Assembly: GCA_963764205.1 (NCBI GenBank)
Contig: CAVXRN010000002.1
Location: 930,001 to 994,000, forward strand
Direction: 5' to 3'
DNA from: Chersky-840 sp963764205
Lineage (GTDB): Bacteria > Actinomycetota > Acidimicrobiia > Acidimicrobiales > UBA8190
Length of the DNA stretch: 64,000 nt
Shown: piece by piece, positions 10,939-20,306 of the stretch
Layout: every line of letters begins with the position of its first letter
Position numbering within the stretch: the stretch's first letter is position 1
Position numbers and translations under genes: made by a program
Notes under the pieces: generated by a model
The model's input: only the letters and a program-made list of their open reading frames with translations
The model's database searches: none
Told to the model about the DNA's origin: nothing

Positions 10939-11730
10939 ATGGACACGGACAGGGACACGGACCCGGCCCCGTTGACCATCGCAGGCACGTCCCTGTCGTC
11001 GCGCCTGGTGCTGGGCACCGGCGGGGTCTCGAGCCCCGACGTCCTCGACGCCATCGTGGGGGCCTCGGGGTCCGCCCTGGCCACCGTGGCGCTGCGACGG
11101 GTCGATCCTGCCGCGGGCGGGGGCGTTCTCGACGTGCTGCGTGCGCACGGCGTCGGTGTGCTCCCCAACACGGCGGGCTGTTTCACCGCGGCCGAGGCCG
11201 TCCTGACCGCCAAGCTCGCCCGGGAGGCCTTCGAGACCGACTGGGTCAAGCTCGAGGTCATCGGCGACGAAGACACCCTGCTGCCCGACGCGGTGGAGTT
11301 GCTCGACGCAGCGGAGCAGCTGTGCGACCAGGGGTTCGTGGTCCTCCCCTACACCAACGACGACCCGGTGCTCGCCCGACGGCTCGAGCAGGCCGGGTGC
11401 GCGGCGGTGATGCCGTTGGGGGCGCCCATCGGCAGCGGGCTCGGGATCCGGAACCCGCACAACATCGCCCTCATCGCGCAGCGGTGCAGCGTGCCGGTGA
11501 TCCTCGACGCGGGGATCGGCACGGCATCGGACGCGACGCTCGCCATGGAGCTCGGGTGCGCGGGCGTCATGGTCGCCACCGCCATCACCCGGGCGCGCCA
11601 ACCGGCGCGCATGGCCGGCGCCTTTCGGGCCGCGGTCGAAGCCGGATACCAGGCGCGGCTGGCGGGCCGCATCCCTCGGCGCTACCTGGCCCAGGCGTCG
11701 AGCCCCGTGGAGGGGACCGCGGACCTCTGA
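10939..11730 (+). CDS. thiG: Thiazole synthase ThiG
   Basis: This TIM-barrel enzyme condenses deoxyxylulose 5-phosphate, dehydroglycine and ThiS thiocarboxylate into the thiazole phosphate. It has 263 residues. The Schiff-base Lys lies in FETDWVKLEVIGD, and the phosphate-binding ends are MPLGAPIGSGLGI and ILDAGIGTASDATLAMELGC, all typical. It begins with ATG 10939, 6 nt after thiS, so it is probably translated with it. The C-terminus (RIPRRYLAQASSP) is the normal lid segment. Confidence 0.95.
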   Translation: MDTDRDTDPAPLTIAGTSLSSRLVLGTGGVSSPDVLDAIVGASGSALATVALRRVDPAAGGGVLDVLRAHGVGVLPNTAGCFTAAEAVLTAKLAREAFETDWVKLEVIGDEDTLLPDAVELLDAAEQLCDQGFVVLPYTNDDPVLARRLEQAGCAAVMPLGAPIGSGLGIRNPHNIALIAQRCSVPVILDAGIGTASDATLAMELGCAGVMVATAITRARQPARMAGAFRAAVEAGYQARLAGRIPRRYLAQASSPVEGTADL

Positions 11731-11744
11731 CGTAGCGTGGCGCC

Positions 11745-12605
11745 GTGGATCCCCCGGTGGCCATGACGATCGCCGGCTCGGACTCCGGCGGCGGCGCCGG
11801 GCTCCAAGCCGACACGAAGACCTTCGCCGCCCTCGGGGTGTTCGCCACGACCGTCGTCACCGCCGTCACCGCGCAGAACTCCGCGGAGGTGCGGGGCGTC
11901 GAGGTGGTGGACCCGGGCTTCGTCGAGCTCCAGATCGAGACCGTGCTGTGCGACCTTCCGGTGGCCTCGGTCAAGACGGGGATGCTGGCGTCGTCGGACA
12001 CGGTCGCCGCCGTCGCCCGATGGGCGGCGCGGGGGGAGCTTCCCAACCTCGTCGTCGACCCCGTGCTCGTCGCGTCGACGGGACGCCCCCTGCTCGACGA
12101 AGGAGGCGTCGACGCGTATCTCGAGCTCCTCCTCCCCCACGCCCTGGTCACGACGCCCAACACCGCCGAGGCGGCGCTGCTCACGCGCCGCCCCGTCGAG
12201 GACGTCGAGGGCATGGTGCGGGCCGCCCACCACCTGGCCGAGACCGGCGCCAGGGCCGTCGTGGTGAAGGGTGGACACCTCGTCGGTGGACGCGCCCCCG
12301 ACGTCGTGGTCTTCGAGGGTGCCCTGCACGTCCTCGACGGGCCCCGCATCACGTCGGCCAACGACCACGGCACGGGCTGCACCCTGTCCGCCGCCACCGC
12401 CGCCCTCCTCGCCCGCGGGGTCGGCGTGCTCGATGCCGTGGCACAGGCCAAGGAGTTCGTCCGCCACGCCCTGGCGGGAGCGTCCACCTGGCGCCTCGGT
12501 GCCGGGCACGGTCCGCTTGACCATTTCGGGTGGGGTGCCGGGCCGGGGACACAGGCGGGGCACATGAGAGACGCGGGGCACGAGCCGGGGACACGAGCCA
12601 CATGA
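11745..12605 (+). CDS. thiD: Hydroxymethylpyrimidine / phosphomethylpyrimidine kinase ThiD
   Basis: It phosphorylates HMP and then HMP-P for coupling to the thiazole. The ribokinase-fold marks are AIGS-like TIAGSDSGGGAGLQADTKTF at the N-terminus, VKTGMLAS, and the catalytic anion-hole segment DHGTGCTLSAATAA. GTG 11745 is 14 nt after thiG. The conserved fold ends near 'LGAGHGPLDHF'. The last 25 or so residues (GWGAGPGTQAGHMRDAG...) are encoded by a short direct repeat and look like a 3' extension rather than conserved sequence. A kinase-only ThiD without a fused ThiE is the simplest reading. Confidence 0.93.
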   Translation: MDPPVAMTIAGSDSGGGAGLQADTKTFAALGVFATTVVTAVTAQNSAEVRGVEVVDPGFVELQIETVLCDLPVASVKTGMLASSDTVAAVARWAARGELPNLVVDPVLVASTGRPLLDEGGVDAYLELLLPHALVTTPNTAEAALLTRRPVEDVEGMVRAAHHLAETGARAVVVKGGHLVGGRAPDVVVFEGALHVLDGPRITSANDHGTGCTLSAATAALLARGVGVLDAVAQAKEFVRHALAGASTWRLGAGHGPLDHFGWGAGPGTQAGHMRDAGHEPGTRAT

Positions 12606-12617
12606 GAGACGCGGGGC
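12561..12617 (+). repeat. 19-bp direct repeat at the 3' end of thiD
   Basis: CACATGAGAGACGCGGGGC occurs at 12561-12579 and again at 12599-12617, with a related GGGGACAC(A/G)... motif before each copy. The first copy encodes part of the thiD tail and the second overlaps its stop codon, so a local duplication has probably lengthened or replaced the original C-terminus. Confidence 0.7.
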
Positions 12618-12640
12618 GACGAGCCGATGCTCGTCGCCCC
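12613..12640 (+). terminator. Strong hairpin after the thi genes
   Basis: An 11-bp perfect stem (GGGGCGACGAG / CTCGTCGCCCC) with a 6-nt loop begins 8 nt after the thiD stop. There is no T run, but the position and stability fit a terminator or mRNA end for thiOSGD. The remaining gap, 12641-12916, shows no gene; a TACACT -10-like hexamer at 12859-12864 may serve the next gene. Confidence 0.6.
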
Positions 12641-12916
12641 CGCCCCCCGAAGACGCCCACGTGGTGGGCGAGTCACCCCCCGAACACAGCACCAACCGGC
12701 GCACTCGTCGGTGGCACTGCCCCCCCGGGGCCCTTGCGGACCTCGGTGTGGGCACACCATAGGTCCCGGTCAAATCTGCCGTCAACGCGTTTCGTAGATG
12801 TAGTTTCACTCTGAGGGGTCGCCGCGGCCCCGGCCCGATCCCACGCAGGGTCCGCTTGTACACTGACCGCGCCGTCACGGGCAGGACGTCCCCGACGTCC
12901 CGGACCCGCCCGTGCG

Positions 12917-13678
12917 GTGGTCTCTTCCATGCCGAGCCCCGACGATCCCCCTGAGTTCCCCGGTGCCCCCGACCCGGGCACGAACCGTGGGGCCGCCACG
13001 GCCGTGGGAGCCCGCAGCAACGGACACGGCGCCGGGCACCCCCCGCCCGCCGGGCCGGACCTGGCCGGGACGGATCTGGCCGGGGCGGGGCGCCGTCCGC
13101 CGGGCCCGAGCACCAAGCCGGCGCTCATCGTGGTCGGGATCATCTTCGTGCTCTTCCTCGCCGGCATCGGCCTCGAGCTCCTGAGCGGGAGCCAGAGCCG
13201 GCCCACGGCCACGCCCACGAAGATCGCCACCGCGCGCGGCGCGGTGTTGCACGCCGTCCCCGCCCGCCGGCTCCTGGCCGCCATCACCGCGGCGGGGCAA
13301 CCCCCCGACGACCTGCTCGACGCGTTGGCGGTGCCCAAGGGGGCGACGCCGATTCCCACCTCCGCCACGGACCGGGGCGTCGAGCTCTATGACCGGTCAC
13401 TGCAATTCACGGTGGCGGCCACCCAGCAGGACGTCATCACGTTCTTCGGGGCCCAGCTCCCCTCGCAGCACTGGAAGCGCCTCAGCCAGGGGTCGACGGG
13501 CGCGGCGGGGACCAGCTACCTGATCCTGGAGCAACACCCCGCCAGTGACGGCCACGAATGGGACGTCGGCGTCACGGTCGCCCCCACGGCCTTCGGTGTG
13601 TCGAGCTCAGCTTCGAGCGCAGCCTCGGGCACCACGTCGTTCACCCTCCGGCTGTACTCGGTGTCGGATCAGGACTGA
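12917..13678 (+). CDS. Membrane-anchored protein of unknown function
   Basis: The product of 253 residues (GTG 12917; ATG 12929 is the alternative start) has a Pro/Gly-rich cytoplasmic N-terminus of about 70 residues and one membrane segment (LIVVGIIFVLFLAGIGLELL). A 150-residue extracytoplasmic part follows, containing DVITFFGAQLPSQHWKRLSQG, which looks like a small alpha/beta domain. I do not recognise the family. The 3' end overlaps the convergent membrane-protein gene by 10 nt, so the two share a stop region. Confidence 0.6.
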   Translation: MVSSMPSPDDPPEFPGAPDPGTNRGAATAVGARSNGHGAGHPPPAGPDLAGTDLAGAGRRPPGPSTKPALIVVGIIFVLFLAGIGLELLSGSQSRPTATPTKIATARGAVLHAVPARRLLAAITAAGQPPDDLLDALAVPKGATPIPTSATDRGVELYDRSLQFTVAATQQDVITFFGAQLPSQHWKRLSQGSTGAAGTSYLILEQHPASDGHEWDVGVTVAPTAFGVSSSASSAASGTTSFTLRLYSVSDQD

Positions 13679-15240
13679 TCCCAGTCGCGTGACGCGGCGC
13701 TGAGGACGCGACTCCGATCGCTCCCGGCGCCGCCTGCACCGGTCGTGGCGTCGTCGGACGAGGACCAGTCGGTATCGCCGTGCCCGGGGCGCTCCCCGTC
13801 CCCGTCGACCCGACCCGTCTCGCGGCCGTCGGACGCCGCCGCACCGACGAGGACGCGGCGCCGTGCTGCGCCGGGGACCCCCGGTGGTGGGTCGACGCTG
13901 TCCTCGCTGCGCAGCAGCCACGCCCACACGAACAGATTCACGGGGTACAGGAGGTACCCCACCCGGGTGGCGGGCGCCAACAGGATGGCGATGGTCATCA
14001 CCCACGCGACGAGGCTCGACAGGGCCGCCGGGGTGGTCGGTCTGCGCTTGACCAGGACGTACCCGAGCACGAGGAGGCCGACGGCGGCCACGCACACGGT
14101 GAAGACCCGGTGGATCCCCGGGAACAACGACACCACCAGGTGGCCGATCAGCGGGCTGGCGGCCGGCGACTGCACGCCGGCCAGGCCGAGGGGAAAGCGG
14201 ACGACGTTCTCGATGAAGGCGGAGATGTTCTCGGTGGCGGTGGGGAGCACGGCGGGGATCATCACGCCCACGATCCCGGCCACGACGGCGAGCGAGGGCC
14301 GGCGGCCCCGGTTCCCGTTCTTGTCCCGCGCCACCAAGAAGGCCAGCGCGGCGAGGGGCCATGCCGTGATCTTCATCGACGCCGCCACCCCGAGGGCGAT
14401 GCCCGCCCACAGCGGTCGTCGTCGCTGCAGCAATACGAGGCCGAGCAACATGAGCGCAGCGACCGGGAGGTCGTCACCACCGGTGGCGAGAGGGAGCGCG
14501 GCGGTGGGCAACACCGTCATGCTCTGCAGGGCCAGCACGCGCGGGCCCGTGGGCCCCCGGCACAGCGCCATCGCCACCACCACGATCAGAATCGTGAACA
14601 CCGAGAACGCCACGCGGGCGTCGGTCAGCCGGAGCGGTGCGTCGGTGCTGCGCGGGCCGCCGAAGAGCGACATGAGCGGGAGGTACGGGTCGTAGACGTC
14701 GTAGGCGGGCTGCCCGGGCGGGGCCTGGATGTGCTGGTGCGGCTTGATGAGCGGGTAGGGGTCCTTCCCCTTCACGAAGGCCGCCCCGTCGCGCTCGACC
14801 TGGGCCACCTCGGGTTGGACGTGCGCGGTCCCCACCGTCTCGGTGCGCCACAGCACCTCGAGCGAGAGCGGAAGGAGCGTGGCGCCCACGAGCACCACGA
14901 GGAAGATGACGGCGCGCGGGGTCGTCCAGTGCCACGTCGAGCCGTCAGGCCGCGCCTCGCCGTCACCGCCGACGCGGCTCGATCCGGACCTCCCCGTGAC
15001 GCCGCCGTCGCCTCGCGCCATGCGTCGCCGGGCGAGCCGGGCTGCCACGGCCGACGCCACCGCGCCCGCGGCGTAGGGCCCCACCGCCAAGCGCCCCCAC
15101 TGCTGATAGAGGGTGATGGAGGCGAGCTGCGCCGTTCCGATGGCGAACAGCGCGGATGCGGCGTAGAGGACGGCATCCCGCTCCACGGGGCTCCACGACG
15201 CCATCGCCCGGGCACCCCGCCCGAGGAGGCCGGTGGACAT
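13669..15240 (-). CDS. Multi-pass membrane protein, GT-C / DUF2029 (GT87)-like glycosyltransferase
   Basis: I place the start at ATG 15240 (MSTGLLGRGARAMASW), because an upstream extension would run into the divergent reductase gene. The 523-residue protein has about ten hydrophobic helices. An Asp-containing loop, with PYPLIKPHQHI and YDPYLPLMSLFG, resembles the polyprenyl-phosphate-mannose-dependent transferases of actinobacteria (DUF2029/GT87 type). These add mannose or arabinose to lipoglycans on the outer face of the membrane. The charged Ser/Asp-rich C-terminal tail is not conserved. Function is inferred from topology and loop character only. Confidence 0.6.
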   Translation of the reverse strand: MSTGLLGRGARAMASWSPVERDAVLYAASALFAIGTAQLASITLYQQWGRLAVGPYAAGAVASAVAARLARRRMARGDGGVTGRSGSSRVGGDGEARPDGSTWHWTTPRAVIFLVVLVGATLLPLSLEVLWRTETVGTAHVQPEVAQVERDGAAFVKGKDPYPLIKPHQHIQAPPGQPAYDVYDPYLPLMSLFGGPRSTDAPLRLTDARVAFSVFTILIVVVAMALCRGPTGPRVLALQSMTVLPTAALPLATGGDDLPVAALMLLGLVLLQRRRPLWAGIALGVAASMKITAWPLAALAFLVARDKNGNRGRRPSLAVVAGIVGVMIPAVLPTATENISAFIENVVRFPLGLAGVQSPAASPLIGHLVVSLFPGIHRVFTVCVAAVGLLVLGYVLVKRRPTTPAALSSLVAWVMTIAILLAPATRVGYLLYPVNLFVWAWLLRSEDSVDPPPGVPGAARRRVLVGAAASDGRETGRVDGDGERPGHGDTDWSSSDDATTGAGGAGSDRSRVLSAASRDWDQS

Positions 15241-15313
15241 GACCCCATCGTACGCCGACGCCACCCGCGAAACCGGCACAGAGGAGCGACGACGCGCCCC
15301 GTAGGCTGGCGCT

Positions 15314-16321
<1,008 letters not shown>

Positions 16322-16376
16322 CGGGGGCGCCCGGAGGCGCCGGCGCCGGCGCCGGCGCCAGCGCCAGCGACCGGTC

Positions 16377-17024
16377 TTAGGTCTGTGGCTGCGGGGGTGC
16401 GGTGGTCTGGGTCTGGGGCGAGCTCTGGCTGAAGACGGGCGAGACGGTGAGGGTCCCCGCCGCGCACACGACGATGTGCGCCGTCACCACGTCGTGGTCC
16501 ACGGCGTGGGGCGGAGTGATCTCGATCTGCGCCGCGGTCGGGCACGTGGTCTCGGCCCCGGTGGGGACGTCGGAGTAGGCCAGGTTGAAGTACGCCGTGT
16601 CGCCGGGGGCGAGCACCACCGGTGCGGGGGCGAAATTCGTGAATTGGAGGCTCCCGCCGCTCACGACGTGGGTGGGGAGCTCGGTCCCCGTCGCGTCGAG
16701 GAGCTGTGCCCCCGGATACCCCTCCATGGTGCACGGCGAGGCGGAGGTGTTGTGCAGCGCGAAGGTCAGCTCGAAGGTGCCGGCCGCGCCCTGGGACCCC
16801 ACCACCGTGGTGACGAGGTCGCGGGCCGCGCAGACCGACCCGGCGGGAACCGACGACGAGGTCGTGGAGGCCGACGTCGAGGAGCTCCCGGTCGAGGCCG
16901 TTGCGCCCGAGGTGGGCGTGGTGGTGTGCGGCGACGAGCAGGCGGCGAGCCCGAGCGCCGCGGCTGCGACGACGGTGACGGCTGCTCTGCACCGGACCGG
17001 CCGGCGCGGCGGCGAGGGCCTCAG
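16377..17024 (-). CDS. DUF4232-type lipoprotein, probable CTG start
   Basis: The C-terminal 140 residues (FELTFALHNTSASPCTMEGYPGAQLLD...) match the DUF4232 extracytoplasmic domain with its paired Cys. Reading the frame upstream gives a complete signal peptide with a lipobox (AALGLAAC) and a Ser/Thr linker, so the first GTG at 16805 cannot be the true start. No ATG, GTG or TTG lies before the signal peptide. The only plausible initiator is CTG 17024, which overlaps the TGA of bfn as CTGA, the same geometry as ATGA coupling. The product is 215 residues, secreted and lipid-anchored. Its role is unknown; DUF4232 proteins are common in actinobacteria. Confidence 0.65.
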   Translation of the reverse strand: MRPSPPRRPVRCRAAVTVVAAAALGLAACSSPHTTTPTSGATASTGSSSTSASTTSSSVPAGSVCAARDLVTTVVGSQGAAGTFELTFALHNTSASPCTMEGYPGAQLLDATGTELPTHVVSGGSLQFTNFAPAPVVLAPGDTAYFNLAYSDVPTGAETTCPTAAQIEITPPHAVDHDVVTAHIVVCAAGTLTVSPVFSQSSPQTQTTAPPQPQT

Positions 17025-17527
17025 GAGCTGAAGTCCTCGGGCCGGACGGTGTCGAGGAACTGGCGGAACTCCCCCACCAGTTCGTCGGGGTTCGACCCGT
17101 CGCCGTCCTCGTCCTCGTCGTCGGACGGCAGGAGGATCCCCTCCGCGTCCATGAGGTCGTCCGCCACGAACAAGGGACTACCGGTGCGCACCGCCAGCGC
17201 GACGGCGTCGGAGGGCCGGCTCGACACGTTCAACGTCCCGGTGCCGCGCTTGAGTTGCAGCTCGGCGAAATAGGTGGCGGAACGCAACTCGGTGATGACG
17301 ACCCGCTCCAGGCTGGCGCCGAGCGCTTCCACGATGTCACGCATGAGGTCATGGGTCATGGGTCTGGGCGTCGCCACCCCCTGGATGGCGAAAGCGATGG
17401 CGGTGGCCTCGGGCGCGCCGATGAAGATCGGGAGTGTGCGCCCGAGACCTTCGGCCTCGGTGAGGAGCAATACAGGCGTGTTGGACTGCAGGTCCACCCT
17501 CACCGCGCTCAGCCGCACTTCGACCAT
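17021..17527 (-). CDS. Bifunctional-nuclease (BFN, DUF151) domain protein
   Basis: A single-domain protein of 168 aa: the BFN/DUF151 core runs from VRVDLQSNTPVLLLTEAEG through LPIFIGAPEATAIAFAIQG to PSDAVALAVRTGSPLFVADDLMD, and an acidic tail follows. Plant homologues have nuclease activity; the bacterial role is not established. In Mycobacterium the same gene sits between the two MerR-like genes of the garA locus (Rv1829). Here it is 9 nt after hpt and overlaps the DUF4232 gene, consistent with that conserved neighbourhood. Confidence 0.9.
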   Translation of the reverse strand: MVEVRLSAVRVDLQSNTPVLLLTEAEGLGRTLPIFIGAPEATAIAFAIQGVATPRPMTHDLMRDIVEALGASLERVVITELRSATYFAELQLKRGTGTLNVSSRPSDAVALAVRTGSPLFVADDLMDAEGILLPSDDEDEDGDGSNPDELVGEFRQFLDTVRPEDFSS

Positions 17528-17536
17528 GGCTGAAAC

Positions 17537-18103
17537 TTACCGCCCGTAGAGGGCCGCGACATACGCGTCGGGGTCGGATTCCAATGTCCGGGGGTCGCCC
17601 GCGGCGACAAACGGGAGGTTGCGGTATCGACCGGCCACGTCCAGCCCGTATCCCAGGAGCAGGTCATCGGTGGCCTCGAAGCCCGAGAATCGCACCGGCA
17701 CGGGGACGATCCGCCGGACCCGACGGTCGAAGAGCGTGCAGACCTCGAGCGAGAGGGGGCCGCGCCGGCCCAGCTCGCCCAGGATGTACGTGCAGGTGAG
17801 GCCGGTGTCGACGATGTCCTCGACCAGGACCAGGTGGCGGCCGTGCACGTCGTGGTCGAGGTCCTTCACGATCCGCACCCGGCCCGTGCCCTCGGTGTAG
17901 GTGGAGATGCCCAGGAAGTCGATCTCACAGGGCACGGTCACCTGGCGCGCCAGGTCGGCCACGAACGGGAGGCTGCCTTTGAGGACCGCGACCAGGAGCA
18001 CGCCCTCGGGATAGGCGTCGGAGAGCTCTGTGCCCAACCGGGCCACGGTCCGGGCCAGCGCGTCGCGGTCGTGCAGGATGCGTGCGCGGCCGCGTTCGGT
18101 CAC
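17537..18103 (-). CDS. hpt: Hypoxanthine phosphoribosyltransferase
   Basis: It salvages hypoxanthine or guanine with PRPP to give IMP or GMP. The 188-residue type I PRTase carries the PRPP loop HLVLVEDIVDTGLTCTYIL, the PPi loop VAVLKGSLPF and the base-binding FSGFEATDDLLLGYGLD. ATG 18103 overlaps the ftsR end region by a small gap of 13 nt. Usually hpt sits beside tilS/ftsH; finding it inside the gcvH-garA-ftsR-bfn cluster is a local arrangement. Confidence 0.93.
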   Translation of the reverse strand: MTERGRARILHDRDALARTVARLGTELSDAYPEGVLLVAVLKGSLPFVADLARQVTVPCEIDFLGISTYTEGTGRVRIVKDLDHDVHGRHLVLVEDIVDTGLTCTYILGELGRRGPLSLEVCTLFDRRVRRIVPVPVRFSGFEATDDLLLGYGLDVAGRYRNLPFVAAGDPRTLESDPDAYVAALYGR

Positions 18104-18116
18104 CTGCCGCGCTCGA

Positions 18117-19329
18117 TCACCTGCCGAGCTGGTCGCGCAACGTGGTGCGCAGGAGCACCTCCCGCAGGGCCTGTCCCAACAAGCTCAATTCGGTGACGAT
18201 CTCGTTCGCCCGCTGACGCGCTTCGGGATTGCGTTGTTTGAGCAGCGGCACGACGATCTGCTCGATGAACCCGGCTTCTCGCTCCGCCGCGTGCTTGTGG
18301 AACCGGAGGTGCCGCGCTTCCACGCCGTAGCGAGCGAGCCCCGCCGCCACGCGCGCCACGGTCAGTGCGTCCTCGTCGTAGTACGACACGCCACCGACCA
18401 CGCGTCCGCACATGAGGCCGTACGACTCGAGCTCCCCCACCGCCACGATGTCGAGCCCGCTGCCGTCGGCCAGCTCCTGCAGCGTCATGCTGGCGCCCGA
18501 GAGCGCACCCACGACGAGCTCGTCGGCGGCTTCGTCTGCGCTGTCGTCCACCTCGGCACCTCGGTGCCCGGCCCCGGCGGTGGCACCCGGCTCGGCCGAC
18601 CGCATGGCCGCCCCACCCGACACCTTGGTGGGGCCGGTCACCACGGCGCCACCGCCCGCATGGGCGGCGCTTCCCGCCGGGCGGGGCTCGGCCGGGCCCC
18701 GGGGTGGGCTCGTCGGAGGGCGAGCGCGGTTCGCCGCCGTGCCGGGAGCCGAGGTCCGGGCGGAGGCGGTGACCGCAGGCGGCCGGAGCCGGGACCGAGG
18801 CGGCCGGAGCCGGGCTGGCCGTGGCCGGGCCGGTGCGGGACGGGGCAGCGCCGACCGGAGCCGTGGCACCGACCGTGGCGGTGGCACCCGACGACCCGGC
18901 GCGTCCTGCGACGGGCGAGCGGCGCGGTGTCTCGGCGCTCTGGGACTCGAACCCCGGGAGCTCACGGCCTGCGGCCCGGGGGCCCGCCGGCCCCGGCGCC
19001 CGACCCGCCAGCACGGGCTCGGTGGTCTCGTCGACCCCGGCGCTCGCTGCGCCGTCGTGACCGTTGTCGTCGCCGTAGTCGGCGACCTCTTGCTCGAGAC
19101 GGCCCTTGATCACCTTGAGCGGAAGGAAGTGCTCGCGCTGTTGGCGCAGCACCCAGCGCAACCGCTCCACGTCATGCTCATAGAACTTGCGGTACCCCGA
19201 CGGCGTGCGTTCGGGGTTGACGAGACCCTGGCTCTCGAGGAAGCGGATCTTGGAGATCGTGACGTCGGGGAACTCCTGGCGCAGCAGCGCGAGGACGTCA
19301 CCGATCGACAGGTACGTCCGGCCGCTCAC
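18117..19329 (-). CDS. ftsR: MerR-family regulator FtsR, frameshifted in the linker
   Basis: The N-terminal half has a MerR winged helix (YLSIGDVLALLRQEFPDVTISKIRFLESQGLVNPERTPSGYRKF, residues about 6-50). The C-terminal half has the second FtsR domain (MTLQELADGSGLDIVAVGELESYGL..., with VARVAAGLARYGVEARHLRF). They lie in different frames joined in an Ala/Pro/Gly-rich linker, with the shift near 18740-18790; the length is 404 codons plus 1 nt. In actinobacteria FtsR activates ftsZ transcription. GTG 19329 is the only start that precedes the helix-turn-helix. The gene directly follows the FHA gene, the same order as Rv1827-Rv1828. The linker is much longer than I expect for the family. Confidence 0.85.
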
Positions 19330-19348
19330 GAGATCCCACCGTGGTGAC

Positions 19349-19830
19349 TCACTCGTCCGCCGCCGCCAGGTAGACGAGCTTGAACTTCCCGATCTGCACC
19401 TCGTCGCCCGAGACGAGGACCGCCTCTTCGATGCGTTCCCGGTTGACGTACGTGCCGTTGAGCGAGCCCACGTCGCGCACGGTATACCCCCCGTGGCTCT
19501 TGGCGAACTCCGCATGGCGCCGCGACACGGTGATGTCGTCGAGGAAGATGTCACTCTCGGGATGCCGCCCCGCCGCGTGACGTCGGTCACGAGGTCGAAG
19601 CGGGTGCCCGCGTTCGGGCCCCGCTTGACCACGAGCAGCCCGGTCCCACTGGGGCGGTCGGGAAGCGTCACGCTGAGCTCCTCGTCGCCGGCCTCGCCCT
19701 GGGCGTCGACGGGGTGCAGCGTCACGGTGGTGTCGGCCGAACCGGCGCTGAGCACCGCTCCGCACGACGAACAGAAATTGGCGTCGACCGGGTTTCGATG
19801 CCCACAGTTGTGGCAGAACACGCCGTCCAC
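19349..19830 (-). CDS. garA: GarA-like FHA protein with an N-terminal zinc ribbon, frameshifted
   Basis: The product starts with a small zinc ribbon (CHNCG...FCSSCG, residues 6-24), then a short linker with TVTL (a possible phospho-Thr site, as in GarA), then an FHA domain. The FHA domain includes GRHPESDIFLDDITVSRRHAEF and VRDVGSLNGTYVNRERIE, the residues that bind phosphothreonine. The frame breaks at 19565-19585: adding one base after DVT restores the expected TxAGRHPESD, and the length (160 codons plus 2 nt) fits one lost base. GarA in mycobacteria binds and inhibits 2-oxoglutarate-using enzymes when unphosphorylated. In this window gltBD and korAB are the obvious candidate partners. Confidence 0.85.
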
Positions 19831-19865
19831 GCTACCCCGTCACCCCACGCCCGCCCGACGTCGAA

Positions 19866-20246
19866 CTACTCGGAGATCAGCGCCGTGTACCGCGCTGCGT
19901 CGAGGAGTGCGTCCAGTGCGCCCGCGTCCTGCGGAGCGATCTCGCTGATCCATCCGGCCCCGTACGGATCGCTGTTGAGGAGCTCGGGGGCGTCGGCCAG
20001 CGCACTGTTCACCGCCACCACCTCGCCCGCGATCGGCGCGTAGATCTCCGACACCGACTTGGTCGACTCGACCTCTCCGAGCACGCCCCCCGCGTCGAGA
20101 TGGGTCCCCAGGGCAGGCAGGTCCACGTACACGACGTCACCGAGCGCGTCCTGGGCGAAATCGGTGATCCCGACGCGCACCGTGCCCTCGGCCAGGAGCG
20201 CCCACTCGTGGTCGGTGCTGTAGCGCCGATCGTCGGGAACCTGCAT
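19866..20246 (-). CDS. gcvH: Glycine cleavage system H protein
   Basis: The lipoyl carrier of the glycine cleavage system, 126 residues. The modified Lys lies in the canonical VESTKSVSEIYAPIAGEV, and the N-terminal YSTDHEWALLAEGTVRVGITDFAQDALGD is diagnostic. No gcvT or gcvP lies in the window, as is common when gcvH travels with garA and ftsR in actinobacteria. It is 35 nt upstream of the FHA gene, so they are likely co-transcribed. Confidence 0.96.
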   Translation of the reverse strand: MQVPDDRRYSTDHEWALLAEGTVRVGITDFAQDALGDVVYVDLPALGTHLDAGGVLGEVESTKSVSEIYAPIAGEVVAVNSALADAPELLNSDPYGAGWISEIAPQDAGALDALLDAARYTALISE

Positions 20247-20306
20247 GGCCGGGACGATACCGGAAAGGCCTTGTGGGTGCCCGGGACGCGACCGCGCACC
20301 CGTGGG

